In this document: positions 1-10,806 of the stretch, one piece after another
Numbering within the stretch: the first letter of the stretch is position 1
Layout of the letters: every line of letters begins with the position of its first letter
From: Gammaproteobacteria bacterium
GTDB lineage: Bacteria > Pseudomonadota > Gammaproteobacteria > Pseudomonadales > Azotimanducaceae
NCBI GenBank assembly: GCA_002684495.1
Contig: NYVG01000017.1
Coordinates: 1-64,000, forward strand
Length of the DNA stretch: 64,000 nt
Reading direction: 5' to 3'
Made by a program: the position numbers and the translations under genes
The notes under the pieces: generated by a model
What the model was told of the DNA's origin: nothing
Database searches by the model: none
What the model saw: the letters and a program-made list of their open reading frames with translations, nothing else

Positions 1-2
1 CA

Positions 3-578
3 GACTTTATTGCACAATGTGTGGCGCTCTATGGCGGTATCGACGGCATTTACGCCAACGCTGGGGTATCTGGGGGACGCAAAAGCCTGACCGAATTAAC
101 CGTAGAGGACTGGCAACGCACTCTAGCCGTGAATACCGTTGGCGTATTCTTGGCGATCAAACACAGCGTGCCGCATTTCGTAAACCAGAAACAAGGCGCG
201 ATAGTCTGCACCGCGTCAGTTGCTGGCCTGCGTGCGAACGCAGGCGGTGTGGATTATTCCGCCAGTAAGGCTGGGGTCATCAGCATAGTTCAAACAACCG
301 CCTATCAACTTTACGGCACTGGCGTAAGAATAAACGCCATCTGCCCAGGTCTTATTGAAACAGGGATGACCAAGCCAACGTTCGATCTCGCGCGAGAACG
401 TGGCAAAGAAGACCGAATTGGTCAGATCAATCCTGCAAAACGCTATGGCCAGCCCAGTGAAATCAGCGAAGCTGCGTGCTTTTTACTGAGTGACCGCGCA
501 TCTTATGTAAACGGTCAGGCGCTGCCTGTTGATGGTGGTTTGTCAGCTTCCCATCCCTGGGTCTTTCCGAGAACCTAA
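3..578 (+). CDS. SDR family oxidoreductase (5' truncated by window edge)
   Basis: Frame open to window start; NAG motif, YSASK active site, PVDGG C-terminus typical of classical SDRs. Confidence 0.9.
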   Translation, partial: DFIAQCVALYGGIDGIYANAGVSGGRKSLTELTVEDWQRTLAVNTVGVFLAIKHSVPHFVNQKQGAIVCTASVAGLRANAGGVDYSASKAGVISIVQTTAYQLYGTGVRINAICPGLIETGMTKPTFDLARERGKEDRIGQINPAKRYGQPSEISEAACFLLSDRASYVNGQALPVDGGLSASHPWVFPRT

Positions 579-2308
579 AACAGCGCCTCTGGCATCGCCA
601 TAACCGCCGAAGACTCTGCCTCGATGCTTTGCTCCAGACCCAAGGTCTGGGGCAACAGCCGGGCAAAAAAGTATCGGGCGGTTGCGCGTTTGGCGTCGCC
701 AAATTCATTCTGCGGCGCACAACTGGCCATACGCGCCCACAGCCAGGCACATAGCGTAAGCCCAACGAAATCCAAGAAATCTACAGAGACTGCTCCCGCC
801 AGGTTGGGATCTTGCTTGGCGCGCGCGACCACGGATTGAGTCACCGCATCTAAGCGCTGGCAAACGTCGGCTAACGGCTCTAAAAATTCAGGCGCAACCG
901 CAGTGGCGGTGATGTCGCTGAGCAGGTCCTGTAGCGTTTTGCCACCATCGCGCACGACCTTGCGACCCACTAAATCAATGGCCTGGACACCATTCGCACC
1001 TTCATAAATCTGACCGATCCGCGCATCGCGGACAATCTGTTCCATGCCCCACTCTTTGATGTAGCCATGGCCACCAAGTACCTGCTGGCCAAGCACAGCA
1101 CAATCCAATCCGCGGTCAGTCAAAAAGGCTTTGACCACTGGTGTAAGCAACTGGCCAATACGCCCGGCCCGCTGATCACCCGCATACTTCTCCAAGTCCA
1201 GTTGCATGCCCACGTATAAGCCCATAGCACGACAACCCTCTGCATAGGCCCGCTGGGTCAATAACATGCGCCTTACGTCCGGGTGCACTAATAACGAATC
1301 CGCTACTGCATCAGGGGTCTGCGGACCGCTAGGTGCGCGCCCCTGCAGACGCTCCCGCGCGTAGTTGGCGGAATGCTGGTAGGCCAATTGCGCAGCACCG
1401 AGCCCCTGCAGGCCGACGCTAAGCCGCTCGTAGTTCATCATTGTGAACATGGCCGCAAGACCCTGATTTTCTTCACCGAGCAAAAACCCTTTAGCGCCAT
1501 CGTAATTAATTACTGACGTGGCACTGCCCTTTATGCCCATTTTGTGTTCCAACGAACCACTGGACCAGCCATTGCGCTCGCCAACACTGCCGTCGTCGTT
1601 CGGCAGGTACTTCGGTACGATAAACAACGATATTCCCTTACTGCCGAGTGGCGCGTCCGGCAATCTAGCAAGGGTTAAATGCACGATATTTTCCGCCATA
1701 TCGTGCTCACCGCTGGTTATAAAAATTTTCTGCCCGGTAATTGCGTAGCTGCCATCGCTTTGCGCCTCTGCCTTGGTGCGCATGATCCCAAGGTCAGTGC
1801 CAGCATGAGACTCAGTCAATGCCATAGCGCCAGTCCACTCACCGGAATATAACTTTGGCAGGTATACGCTCTTTTGCTCTGGCGAGCCGTGGGCGTCTAT
1901 ACATAAACATGCCCCCACAGTCAGCGTGCCGTACAAATAGAGGCTGCTGTTCGCCGACCAAAACATTTCTTCTATCAAGCAACCAAGGCTTTTCGGCATG
2001 CCCTGGCCACCAAACTGAGGGTTGCCAGATAGACCCAGCCAGCCGCCTTGGGCCAGCTCAGCAAACGCCGCGGCAAAACCAGTGGGGGTAGTGACTTCAC
2101 CGTCCTGCCACTGACAACCCTCTGCATCGCCAGACTGATTTAGCGGTGCCATAACTTCAGCGGCAACACGCCCACCCTCAGCGACAATGGCTTTGACCAC
2201 GTCTGGCGACAAATCAGCAAACGCTTCTATCTCGCTCCAGGCGCTTTGCACATCAAAAACGTCATCCAGTAAGAATTCAATGTCCTGCTGTTGTACTTGG
2301 TATTCCAC
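575..2308 (-). CDS. acyl-CoA dehydrogenase (long form with C-terminal extension)
   Basis: 577 aa; MALTESHAGTDLG, KIFITSGEHD, QVLGGHGYIKEWGMEQIVRDARIGQIYEGANGVQA motifs. Confidence 0.92.
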   Translation of the reverse strand: MEYQVQQQDIEFLLDDVFDVQSAWSEIEAFADLSPDVVKAIVAEGGRVAAEVMAPLNQSGDAEGCQWQDGEVTTPTGFAAAFAELAQGGWLGLSGNPQFGGQGMPKSLGCLIEEMFWSANSSLYLYGTLTVGACLCIDAHGSPEQKSVYLPKLYSGEWTGAMALTESHAGTDLGIMRTKAEAQSDGSYAITGQKIFITSGEHDMAENIVHLTLARLPDAPLGSKGISLFIVPKYLPNDDGSVGERNGWSSGSLEHKMGIKGSATSVINYDGAKGFLLGEENQGLAAMFTMMNYERLSVGLQGLGAAQLAYQHSANYARERLQGRAPSGPQTPDAVADSLLVHPDVRRMLLTQRAYAEGCRAMGLYVGMQLDLEKYAGDQRAGRIGQLLTPVVKAFLTDRGLDCAVLGQQVLGGHGYIKEWGMEQIVRDARIGQIYEGANGVQAIDLVGRKVVRDGGKTLQDLLSDITATAVAPEFLEPLADVCQRLDAVTQSVVARAKQDPNLAGAVSVDFLDFVGLTLCAWLWARMASCAPQNEFGDAKRATARYFFARLLPQTLGLEQSIEAESSAVMAMPEALF

Positions 2309-2534
2309 AGATTTTCCCTGTTGGCCTAAGCCGTCTTATAGCGTTCAAAGTCGTTGAGCGTTCGAGTGTGAAATTCTAACCATAGCTCGAGGGTTGTTCT
2401 AATTTTATGCGCACCAGATTAACCATGTCTAATTGTGGTGGATGTTTCGGCTATGCGGCTCACCCTACTTTCAGCAATAACCGATAGCATCGTACTCACG
2501 CTCATTTAGCCTATCTGCGCATGACCAGCATAAA

Positions 2535-3308
2535 ATGCGAGCCAATACAGCACCCATGCGTAAAAGTGTTATTCAGCGTGCTGCTCGATTAGCGATTGAC
2601 TGTGTCGTTGGCGACGTCTGCGTGCTATGCCAATTGCCAATAACCCCCCATCAATGGCGCGACCCACTTACTCTAAACGGTCATATGTGCCCCTACTGCA
2701 GAACTGTCGTGGCGCTAAATCCCAATTCCTGCCAGCACTGTGCGCTGCCTTTGCCTAATGGTCAGCGCATCTGCGGTCGCTGCATTACAGCACCTCTTGT
2801 CGATATGGCCTTGGCCCCAGTACTGCACCAGCACTGCGGCGCCTATTTAGTTCATCAATTAAAATTTAGTCGCGGCGAACGCGAGGCACTGGCGTTGGCG
2901 AGCTTTCTGCTCACTGCTGTTCACCAACACTACCCCGATACAAACGCTCTGCCAGATCTTCTTATTCCGGTGCCCATCGCTCCTTGGACCCAATTGCGGC
3001 GTGGCTACAACCCCTCTGACTGGTTAGCGGACACGTTGCATAAACAGCTTAACGTTACTGTCGCCAACGATCTATTGACGCGCAGGGGTGGGCCGTCCCA
3101 ACGCACGCTGACACGGCAGCAACGTCTGCGCTTGGCGAAAAACACCTTCGCGCTAAAGCGCAAGGTCGCACCCAGAGCACTGGATTTCCAGCATGTCGCC
3201 ATTATCGATGATGTGCTCACTACCGGTGCCACGGTAGCAGTACTCGCTCGAACCCTGCGTCGAGCCGGCGCTGTGCGAGTCGACGTGTGGTGCGCAACGC
3301 GCGCCTAA
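2535..3308 (+). CDS. ComF family protein / phosphoribosyltransferase
   Basis: N-terminal Cys-rich zinc-finger-like region and PRPP motif VAIIDDVLTTGATV. Confidence 0.9.
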   Translation: MRANTAPMRKSVIQRAARLAIDCVVGDVCVLCQLPITPHQWRDPLTLNGHMCPYCRTVVALNPNSCQHCALPLPNGQRICGRCITAPLVDMALAPVLHQHCGAYLVHQLKFSRGEREALALASFLLTAVHQHYPDTNALPDLLIPVPIAPWTQLRRGYNPSDWLADTLHKQLNVTVANDLLTRRGGPSQRTLTRQQRLRLAKNTFALKRKVAPRALDFQHVAIIDDVLTTGATVAVLARTLRRAGAVRVDVWCATRA

Positions 3309-3351
3309 CAGTAGATCTGACCCATGTGTTAGATGCTGCTAAAGTGCAGTT

Positions 3352-4347
3352 ATGCACCAATCAGCACCGACGCCGTACGAAAACCTTACCCCAGACGCCA
3401 TTCTCGATGCCCTAGAGAGTATCGGCCTGCAACCCAATGGCAGCTTGCTAGCGCTCAACAGCTATGAAAACCGGGTCTATCAGGCAGGGTTGGAAGATCA
3501 GGGCTTTGTTATTGCTAAATTCTATAGACCCCAGCGCTGGAGTGATGAAGCCATCGCCGAAGAGCACGACTTCACACAGCAGTTGGCAGATGCCGAATTG
3601 TCCGTTGTAAACCCTATGACCATGGGGGCAAGAGCTACTCAACCTCGAACTGTGTTTAAGCACCTGGAATTCCGCTTTGCTGTGTTTCCACGCCAGGGTG
3701 GGCATCCCCCCAACCTCGAGAATCTTGATGATCTTGAAGTCCTCAGCCGTACCATCGCGCGGATGCACGCCGTCGGTGCACAACTGTCGTTTCAACACCG
3801 GCCGCAAATAAACGCGCAGCGTTTCGGCCACGATAGCCGCGACTTTCTTCTTGCAAACAACTTTTTACCCGCTGAGATGGAATCAGCTTATGCGTCCATA
3901 AGCGAACACCTGCTGCAACGCATTGATCCGTTGATGGCTGACGCGCCAAATATTCGCATCCATGGCGACTGTCACATGGGTAATATTTTGTGGCGGGATG
4001 AAATCCCGCATTTCGTCGACTTTGACGACTGCATGATGGGGCCGCCAATTCAGGATCTGTGGATGCTCCTAAGCGGCGAGCGCCACGACCAAACCGCGCA
4101 ACTCGCAATCATTTTGGATGCCTACAACGATTTTTACCCCTTCGCCGTGAATACGCTGAATTTAATCGAGCCACTACGCACACTACGCATCATGCATCAC
4201 GCCGCTTGGATCGCACGGCGCTGGAACGACCCTGCGTTTCCGCCAGCATTTCCAACCTTCGACAGCGCCAATTATTGGTCTAAGCATGTTTTGGAATTAC
4301 GCGAGCAACTCGCCTTATTAGACGAACCGCCATTAACCTATCTATAG
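3352..4347 (+). CDS. srkA: SrkA/RdoA (YihE)-type serine/threonine protein kinase
   Basis: NSYENRVYQ, RIHGDCHMGNILWRD, FVDFDDCMMGPPIQDLWMLLSG motifs. Confidence 0.9.
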   Translation: MHQSAPTPYENLTPDAILDALESIGLQPNGSLLALNSYENRVYQAGLEDQGFVIAKFYRPQRWSDEAIAEEHDFTQQLADAELSVVNPMTMGARATQPRTVFKHLEFRFAVFPRQGGHPPNLENLDDLEVLSRTIARMHAVGAQLSFQHRPQINAQRFGHDSRDFLLANNFLPAEMESAYASISEHLLQRIDPLMADAPNIRIHGDCHMGNILWRDEIPHFVDFDDCMMGPPIQDLWMLLSGERHDQTAQLAIILDAYNDFYPFAVNTLNLIEPLRTLRIMHHAAWIARRWNDPAFPPAFPTFDSANYWSKHVLELREQLALLDEPPLTYL

Positions 4348-4379
4348 CTTTAGGCAGCGCGCCGCACCCGCATCAGCGA

Positions 4380-5573
4380 TTAACCATCAAGACCAAGTTC
4401 GCGCCGATTAACGCAAATATTGGCGTATTGCTGTAATAGAAATGTACGCTCGGAATCAGCGCAGTTACTTAACTGGGACTGCAGAATATTCATCGCTTTT
4501 GAATCCACCGAGTTCTCCGAGGCTCGCCCCGTCAATACTGAATCGGCGTAGCGGTTGGTGGAAAATACTCGAATACCCCCGACGATGGCCTGATCGAGGC
4601 GCTTAACGAGATCCTCAACGTTATTGCAATCATCACTGATCGGCCCATTGAAATGCACGTGCACCCGGCCTTTTTCACCCACTAGCCCTTGAATCATGCT
4701 GTGCAGATCTTCTTGTTCGCCCTTTGCGTAGTGCCCAACGCGATCAATTGCAGCCAACTCACGCGCTTTTGCCGGTCCACAAGGATCGATTTCGTAAGAC
4801 AAAGATACCGGCACTAGCGCGCCGTTATTCAGCAGACTGGCCATGGGATCGGGTTGTTTGCGATAGGCCAGTAATAACATTTTTAACAGCGCCGGATCAG
4901 TGCGATCAAAGCCATCTTTCGCTCGACCCTGGCGTTGCGCGATCCAAACCGAGACATGTTCCTGCAGACTATGGCGGATGTACTGGCTTGTGCGTGTCAT
5001 GGCGCGATAACCCGCGCGAGCACTGGCGAAATCTCGTTCAACGACGAAACTTTTGTTTAACCGCATCAGATCCGCAGCTAATGGGTTATTTAATAGATTA
5101 TCGCCTACCGCCATGCGGCAGGTTTCGTTACCCGCCCGAAATATGAGCAGATTGATCAAACTCGAGTCCATGACAATATCGCGATGATTCGAGATAAAGA
5201 GATACTGTCGGGTCAGATCTAAATGCTCCAAACCCGAAACCGTCAGAGCGTCTGTGGAGTTATCTACCAGCTGTTCAAAATATTTTGAGACCAGCCGCTG
5301 AACATCGTCGACGTTGCGCAGGTTGCGCACGCTGAACTGCAAAACCAATTTGGTCAGCCACGGGGCAAAAAAACGCTGTGCCAAGAAATTCGGTAAAACC
5401 AATTGCTTCGCCGCCGCGGCAAGCTGTGACGACTGACTGATCCGCGCCAACACCTCGGGAACTTCGTGGTCCTGATACGGCCGGATTGGATCAAAATCCA
5501 TTACGTCTATCTTTTGCGTCGAGGTGGTCACCATAGGGCTCTGGAACCTTTTGCTAAAGCGCCAGCGTACCAC
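4380..5573 (-). CDS. 1-acyl-sn-glycerol-3-phosphate acyltransferase-like (PlsC domain) protein
   Basis: FISNHRDIVMDS acyltransferase motif; start may be internal (MVTTSTQK). Confidence 0.75.
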   Translation of the reverse strand: MVRWRFSKRFQSPMVTTSTQKIDVMDFDPIRPYQDHEVPEVLARISQSSQLAAAAKQLVLPNFLAQRFFAPWLTKLVLQFSVRNLRNVDDVQRLVSKYFEQLVDNSTDALTVSGLEHLDLTRQYLFISNHRDIVMDSSLINLLIFRAGNETCRMAVGDNLLNNPLAADLMRLNKSFVVERDFASARAGYRAMTRTSQYIRHSLQEHVSVWIAQRQGRAKDGFDRTDPALLKMLLLAYRKQPDPMASLLNNGALVPVSLSYEIDPCGPAKARELAAIDRVGHYAKGEQEDLHSMIQGLVGEKGRVHVHFNGPISDDCNNVEDLVKRLDQAIVGGIRVFSTNRYADSVLTGRASENSVDSKAMNILQSQLSNCADSERTFLLQQYANICVNRRELGLDG

Positions 5574-6360
5574 TCATTGCGGCGGTAACCCCTACCCAGA
5601 TACCCATAACTAGAATCAACCAGAACGCCGCTCGTTTTAACGCTGCGTCGCTGACCGGTGGTGCAAGCACATGACCAAGCCACGTGCCCACCAAAACCAC
5701 AGGCAGGGCCAGTAGGGTAATACCCAGGACCGCTTCAGTGAGTTCACCGCGCCAACCGACCATCACTGTGCGGGAACTGGTAACCAGCAAAAAACTCGAT
5801 AATAGCGTGGCTCTGATTACGTGCAGTGGCAGCGGCTGACTGAAACCAAAAAGCCCAAGCACTGGGCCACTGGCAGAAAACATACCGCCCAAGGTTCCAC
5901 CGCATAATCCAGTAAGCCACGTCACCCAAGACGGCGACACCCGTTGCAGAGGTTTTGGTTTTAGCAACATTCCCAACGCCCCTAGGGTCAAAAAAAAGCC
6001 CAAGCAAAGCTCTAACAGCCAGCGCGCATTGGCACCAAGTTGGTCAAGAAAATACAGACCCAAGACTAGGGCTGGGAGTTGCCCCGCAGCCAGCCAGCCG
6101 AAAAGCCGCCAATGCACGTGTTGGCTCTGTCCCCACAGCGATAATGCCGAGTTGGTAAGACTGAGAATACTCACCACCGCTGCTAGGGTTTCGATTTCGA
6201 GCAACCGCAACCCGCCGACTACCGCAACAATAAGCATGCCCATCGCAAATCCAGCGACCGCCTGGATATAGCTACCGAGCAGAGTGATCAGCAAGAAAAT
6301 AATGAGAGCAGGAACGTCCACGGACCCATTGTGCCACAGCTGCTGGCAAGCAACGCTCAC
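5554..6360 (-). CDS. sulfite exporter TauE/SafE family permease
   Basis: Polytopic hydrophobic protein with GGTLGGMFSASGPVLGLF-type repeats. Confidence 0.8.
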   Translation of the reverse strand: MSVACQQLWHNGSVDVPALIIFLLITLLGSYIQAVAGFAMGMLIVAVVGGLRLLEIETLAAVVSILSLTNSALSLWGQSQHVHWRLFGWLAAGQLPALVLGLYFLDQLGANARWLLELCLGFFLTLGALGMLLKPKPLQRVSPSWVTWLTGLCGGTLGGMFSASGPVLGLFGFSQPLPLHVIRATLLSSFLLVTSSRTVMVGWRGELTEAVLGITLLALPVVLVGTWLGHVLAPPVSDAALKRAAFWLILVMGIWVGVTAAMSGTLAL

Positions 6361-6419
6361 ACACCCACCACACTGGGTCTGCTATTGTTCCTGCGCACTG
6401 TTATTGGAGTACGCATGAT

Positions 6420-7196
6420 ATGGATTTTTCTCTTACAGACAAAACCGCTCTTGTGACAGGCAGCTATCGCGGCACGGGCTTCGCGATTGCTAAGACGCTG
6501 TTGGCCGAGGGGGCTAACGTATTAGTGCATGGAATAACTGACGAGCAAGCCGCCGCCGCTGTATCCGAGTTAGCTGGCGGCATACCCGTGTCTGGAGACA
6601 TCAGCGACCCAGCAGGCTGCCAAAGTTTGCTCGAGGCCTGTGCCGAACACTCAATCCAAATTCTTATCAACAACTACGGCGGTGCCGACCAGAGTACCTG
6701 GTTGGAGAGCAATGCTGATGATTGGCACAGCGCTTTCGAGAAAAATGTATTGTCGGCACAGAGGTTAACCCAGGCCTTGCTGCCCAGTCTGTTAGCAAGC
6801 TCGTGGGCACGCATAATCAACATAGGTACAGTTGGCTCTACCCGGCCTAATTCGCGAATGCCTGCCTACTATGCGGCCAAGGGCGCCTTAGCGACTATGA
6901 CGATGAGCCTGGCAAAAGAGGTCGCCGGCAGCGCCATCCGTGTGAATCTCGTATCACCCGGCATCATCCTAACCCCAGAGGTCAAAGCCGCTTATCTTAA
7001 ACGCGGCCAAGCTAAGGGTTGGGGGGATGACTGGTCGGAGATCGAGGCTAAAGTGGCAGCAGACATTCCTACTCGACGCATTACTCGACGTGACGAAGTC
7101 GCAGCTCTGGTTGCTTTCTTGTGCAGCGAACAGAGCAACGCTATTCACGGCCAAAATTTGCGCATTGATGGCGGCCAGCTGGACATTTTGACATGA
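6420..7196 (+). CDS. SDR family oxidoreductase
   Basis: TGSYRGTGFAIA cofactor motif, YYAAKGAL, RIDGG. Confidence 0.92.
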   Translation: MDFSLTDKTALVTGSYRGTGFAIAKTLLAEGANVLVHGITDEQAAAAVSELAGGIPVSGDISDPAGCQSLLEACAEHSIQILINNYGGADQSTWLESNADDWHSAFEKNVLSAQRLTQALLPSLLASSWARIINIGTVGSTRPNSRMPAYYAAKGALATMTMSLAKEVAGSAIRVNLVSPGIILTPEVKAAYLKRGQAKGWGDDWSEIEAKVAADIPTRRITRRDEVAALVAFLCSEQSNAIHGQNLRIDGGQLDILT

Positions 7197-7552
7197 CCGC
7201 ACTACCCGAGAGATGCATTGGCGTGGCGCTAACGCTGGGCAGTATCTTTATCATTGACCTAAATCAGATGACCCCGGTGCATCAGCTTTGGTTGCCTCTG
7301 CTGTTGGCGGCGGGCGCCTACTTTATGACTCAGTCGCTGATGGCAGTCGCCATCGCTTGCGGCACTTTGGCCTATATTCACATCAATAGTGCATCGCCCT
7401 TCTGGGTTGAATCCACAGCCTATCCAATCATCGTTTTGGTAAGTGTCGCGGTCATCGCCATGACGCTTATAGGGCGCTTTCGCCAACGCATCGCGGCCAC
7501 CCATGAAGCCCGTTGGGCACAGCGTCGCAACGCAAATAAAGACAACCCGTGA
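7193..7552 (+). CDS. small hydrophobic membrane protein of unknown function
   Basis: 119 aa, several TM stretches, 4-bp overlaps with both neighbours. Confidence 0.65.
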   Translation: MTALPERCIGVALTLGSIFIIDLNQMTPVHQLWLPLLLAAGAYFMTQSLMAVAIACGTLAYIHINSASPFWVESTAYPIIVLVSVAVIAMTLIGRFRQRIAATHEARWAQRRNANKDNP

Positions 7553-8208
7553 TGAGCCTGGAATCCACCGATGCGGTATTATTTGACTTCGATGGCACGC
7601 TGGCACCAAACCTAGACTTAGCGGACATGCGCCGCCAAGTTGTTGAGCTGACAGTTGCCGCTGGTATTCCAGAGGATGTTTATGCCGGTCTGTACATTGT
7701 GGAAGTTATCGAAGCCGGTGCTGCATGGCTCGCCACACAGAACAGCGCGGAAGCAACTCTTTACCAACAGCGCGCACATCAGCTGATTCTGGACATAGAA
7801 CTAAACGCAGCGCGCTCTACACAGGTCTTCCCAGGCATCAAAAATATGCTCACCCAGTTGCGCAACAGTGACATCAAAATTGGCATTGTCACCCGCAATT
7901 GCAGAGCCGCTATCGAGACCATTTTTCCTGATCGAGAGCTGTTCGTGGACGCCCTTCACGCACGGGATGATGTGGCTCATATAAAACCCGATCCGCGTCA
8001 CCTACTGGCTAATCTGCAGGCCTTAAAAGCACGCCCAGACAGCAGTATTATGGTAGGAGATGGTGCGCTGGATATGCAGGCGGGCAAGGCGTTAAACATG
8101 CACTGTATTGGCGTCCTTACCGGCAGCAATGACTCTGCGGCACTGCAAAAGGCCGGGGCAAATCAGGTACTAGCGAACTGTATTTCCCTGCACGAGATAT
8201 TGATTTAA
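7549..8208 (+). CDS. HAD family hydrolase (phosphoglycolate phosphatase-like)
   Basis: FDFDGTLAPN, KIGIVTRN, KPDPRHL, MVGDGALDM motifs. Confidence 0.9.
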   Translation: MMSLESTDAVLFDFDGTLAPNLDLADMRRQVVELTVAAGIPEDVYAGLYIVEVIEAGAAWLATQNSAEATLYQQRAHQLILDIELNAARSTQVFPGIKNMLTQLRNSDIKIGIVTRNCRAAIETIFPDRELFVDALHARDDVAHIKPDPRHLLANLQALKARPDSSIMVGDGALDMQAGKALNMHCIGVLTGSNDSAALQKAGANQVLANCISLHEILI

Positions 8209-8268
8209 CGCATTGGCTTTCCAACGTTCTCGCGGCAAACTACGACTAGGCTCTATGGAGATTGCGTT

Positions 8269-8562
8269 ATGAAAAAGGGAACCCTGATTCGAAACGAACT
8301 CGCACCGCTGCTGGATCGACTTATCGTGCAGTTGGAAGACGAAGGCCAACTGACCTACCGAGCACACTTTACCCGAATTCGTACCCGCCTCATCCGCGCT
8401 AATAGCGATTGGGAACTGGCACGACCCATCTTCGATTTATCTGCGGCCCATGCGATAGGCTTTGAGTTTTCCAATACCGCCGACGCTCTGGTGACCCGCA
8501 TTTTGAGCAAATCAATGAGCCTGAATCGTCAGATTAACGGCATCGACCAAATCCGCCACTGA
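8269..8562 (+). CDS. hypothetical protein
   Basis: 97 aa ORF, abuts the downstream MOSC gene. Confidence 0.55.
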   Translation: MKKGTLIRNELAPLLDRLIVQLEDEGQLTYRAHFTRIRTRLIRANSDWELARPIFDLSAAHAIGFEFSNTADALVTRILSKSMSLNRQINGIDQIRH

Positions 8563-9453
8563 GTGACCATGCAAGCAACTATCCATTCCCTGTATCGCTA
8601 CCCCGTCAAAAGCATGGGTGGGGATACCCTCAATAGCACTGCCTTAAATGCAAAGGGCATTCCCGGCGACCGTTGCTGGACCGTAAAGGACGAAGAGCGG
8701 GGCGGGATTAAAGGCGGTAAAAGATTTCCCCAACTCATGGGCATGCACGCTGAACTAGAGCATGAACCCGATGCGCTAACACCATCGCCACCGGTTACAA
8801 TAAGGCTCCCAGATCAAAGTAGTACTCATTCAAAAGATCCTAACGTAAATCAGGCCCTTTCTAAGGCAATCGGGTCGCCAGTGAGTCTATGGCCGCTACT
8901 GCCTGCGGATCAGCTCGAGCATTACAAGCGCCCGCCAAATCCAGAAAATTTCGATCAAATGGCTTACTTTCGTGAGTTGTTTGCACGCGCAGAGGACGAG
9001 CCGCTACCAGATCTATCGACTTTTCCGAAAGAATTGTTCATTTATGAATCTTCTCCGGGAACTTACTTTGACGCTTTTCCACTACTGATCATGACCACGG
9101 CATCCTTGCACGCAATGTCCGCGGCGAGTAGCGAAAGTAATTTCGACGTACGGCGTTTTCGCCCAAATATCGTGCTCGATACTGATGCCGACGGTTTTGT
9201 CGAAAACGAATGGGTGGGCAAACGTTTGCAGCTTGGTAGCGCTGTGCTATTGATCAATGCCATCTGCCCACGTTGCGTTATGACGACCCACGGCTTTGCA
9301 GATTTACCCAAAGACCCAAAGGTCATGCGCCATCTGGTGCAGCAAAACGACGGCAACTTAGGCGTTTATGCGAGTGTTGAAAAGCCCGGTGACATCAAGT
9401 TGGGCGATAACGTTGAATGGCTGTCCTCGGACTCGTCTGCAACAGCAGGTTAA
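8563..9453 (+). CDS. MOSC domain-containing protein
   Basis: IHSLYRYPVKSMGGD N-terminus and INAICPRCVMTT Cys motif. Confidence 0.9.
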   Translation: MTMQATIHSLYRYPVKSMGGDTLNSTALNAKGIPGDRCWTVKDEERGGIKGGKRFPQLMGMHAELEHEPDALTPSPPVTIRLPDQSSTHSKDPNVNQALSKAIGSPVSLWPLLPADQLEHYKRPPNPENFDQMAYFRELFARAEDEPLPDLSTFPKELFIYESSPGTYFDAFPLLIMTTASLHAMSAASSESNFDVRRFRPNIVLDTDADGFVENEWVGKRLQLGSAVLLINAICPRCVMTTHGFADLPKDPKVMRHLVQQNDGNLGVYASVEKPGDIKLGDNVEWLSSDSSATAG

Positions 9454-9474
9454 GCAGGTCCTCCTCACTACTGC

Positions 9475-9501
9475 ACAAAAAAGGGGCACTGTGTGCCCCT
9501 T
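9475..9501 (-). terminator. Rho-independent terminator of the acyl-CoA dehydrogenase operon
   Basis: AAGGGGCAC-TGT-GTGCCCCTT with a T-run on the minus strand, just beyond the stop of the gene at 9549. Confidence 0.8.
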
Positions 9502-9548
9502 CCGATTCATCTACCGAGCGCCAATGGCGCCACAGTAGTCTGCATCTA

Positions 9549-10760
9549 TCAATTGCTGCCCGTTGGTACCTCGGTAAACGGCATGCCTTTATCCATACGT
9601 GGCTCCTGAGGCATTCCCAATACCCGTTCCGCAATGATGTTGGCCATGATTTCATCGGTACCACCGGCGATGCGTCCGCCTGGTGCCCCCATGTATGTGA
9701 GCTGCAACATACCCGCTTCTTTGGATAACTTTTCGTCCCAGATTGCTCCGCTCATTTCCAAAAGGTCCATACAAAAAGACGCCATTTCCTGTGTCTTCGG
9801 TGCACCCACAAGTTTACCGATAGAGTTTTCTGGTCCTGGGATTTCGCCCCGTGACATCGCAGTCATGGAGCGATAACCAGTGAACCGCAAACCCGATTCT
9901 TGCACGTACCAATTGGCGAGCTTAGCGCGCACAGCGCTGTCGGCAATTGCTGGCTTGTCGTCGATCATGACTTCGTTGGCAATGCGATAAGCCATTTCGA
10001 CATTAACGCCAGCGCCACCACCGCCAATGGCTGCACGCTCATTCATCAGCGTAGTCAGAGCCACTTGCCAGCCCTGCCCTACCTCACCAAGGCGCTGACT
10101 GTCTGGAATACGCACATCGGTGAAGTACACCTCATTAAAGTTCGCACCACCGGTCAACTGCTTAATTGGCTTGATCTCCACACCCGGCGACTTCATGTCT
10201 AAGAAGAAGTAGCTCAGGCCTTTATGCTTTGGCACGTTGGGATCCGTGCGCACAACCAAAATTCCATAATCAGAGTAGTGCGCGCCAGAGGTCCAGATTT
10301 TTTGTCCGTTGATAACCCAGTCGTCTCCATCACGTTCTGCCTTTGTACGAAGAGCTGCGAGATCCGATCCACCTGCAGGTTCGGAGAATAATTGGCACCA
10401 AATTTCTTCGCCGCTGGCGAGTTTCGGCAGATACCGCGCGTGGTGCTCAGGCTGACCCCAAGTCATCAATGTCGGTGCTGCCATCCCCTGTCCAATCACA
10501 AAGAAGCCAGCTGGAACATTGTATTTGGCCTCTTCTTGATTCCAAATCACCTGCTCTATCGCGCTGGCGCCGCGTCCACCGAACTCCTTGTCCCAGCGAA
10601 TGCATGCCCATCCCGCATCACACTTGCGCTTTTGCCACAACTTCGCTGCAGCAAGTTCGTCTAAGCCCGCGAGTTCGTCTTTACTCGGTATGTTGTCTTT
10701 TAACCATGCCGCCGCTTCGGCGCGAAACGCTGCTTCGTCTTTTGAGTCATTAAAATCCAT
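9549..10760 (-). CDS. acyl-CoA dehydrogenase
   Basis: QLFSEPAGGSDLAALRTKA, GQKIWTSGAHYSD, GGTDEIMANIIAERVLGMP. Confidence 0.93.
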   Translation of the reverse strand: MDFNDSKDEAAFRAEAAAWLKDNIPSKDELAGLDELAAAKLWQKRKCDAGWACIRWDKEFGGRGASAIEQVIWNQEEAKYNVPAGFFVIGQGMAAPTLMTWGQPEHHARYLPKLASGEEIWCQLFSEPAGGSDLAALRTKAERDGDDWVINGQKIWTSGAHYSDYGILVVRTDPNVPKHKGLSYFFLDMKSPGVEIKPIKQLTGGANFNEVYFTDVRIPDSQRLGEVGQGWQVALTTLMNERAAIGGGGAGVNVEMAYRIANEVMIDDKPAIADSAVRAKLANWYVQESGLRFTGYRSMTAMSRGEIPGPENSIGKLVGAPKTQEMASFCMDLLEMSGAIWDEKLSKEAGMLQLTYMGAPGGRIAGGTDEIMANIIAERVLGMPQEPRMDKGMPFTEVPTGSN

Positions 10761-10806
10761 TGTATTCGTCCTTAATTTGTCTCTTTCGCTGAGTGATACG
10801 TGCTCT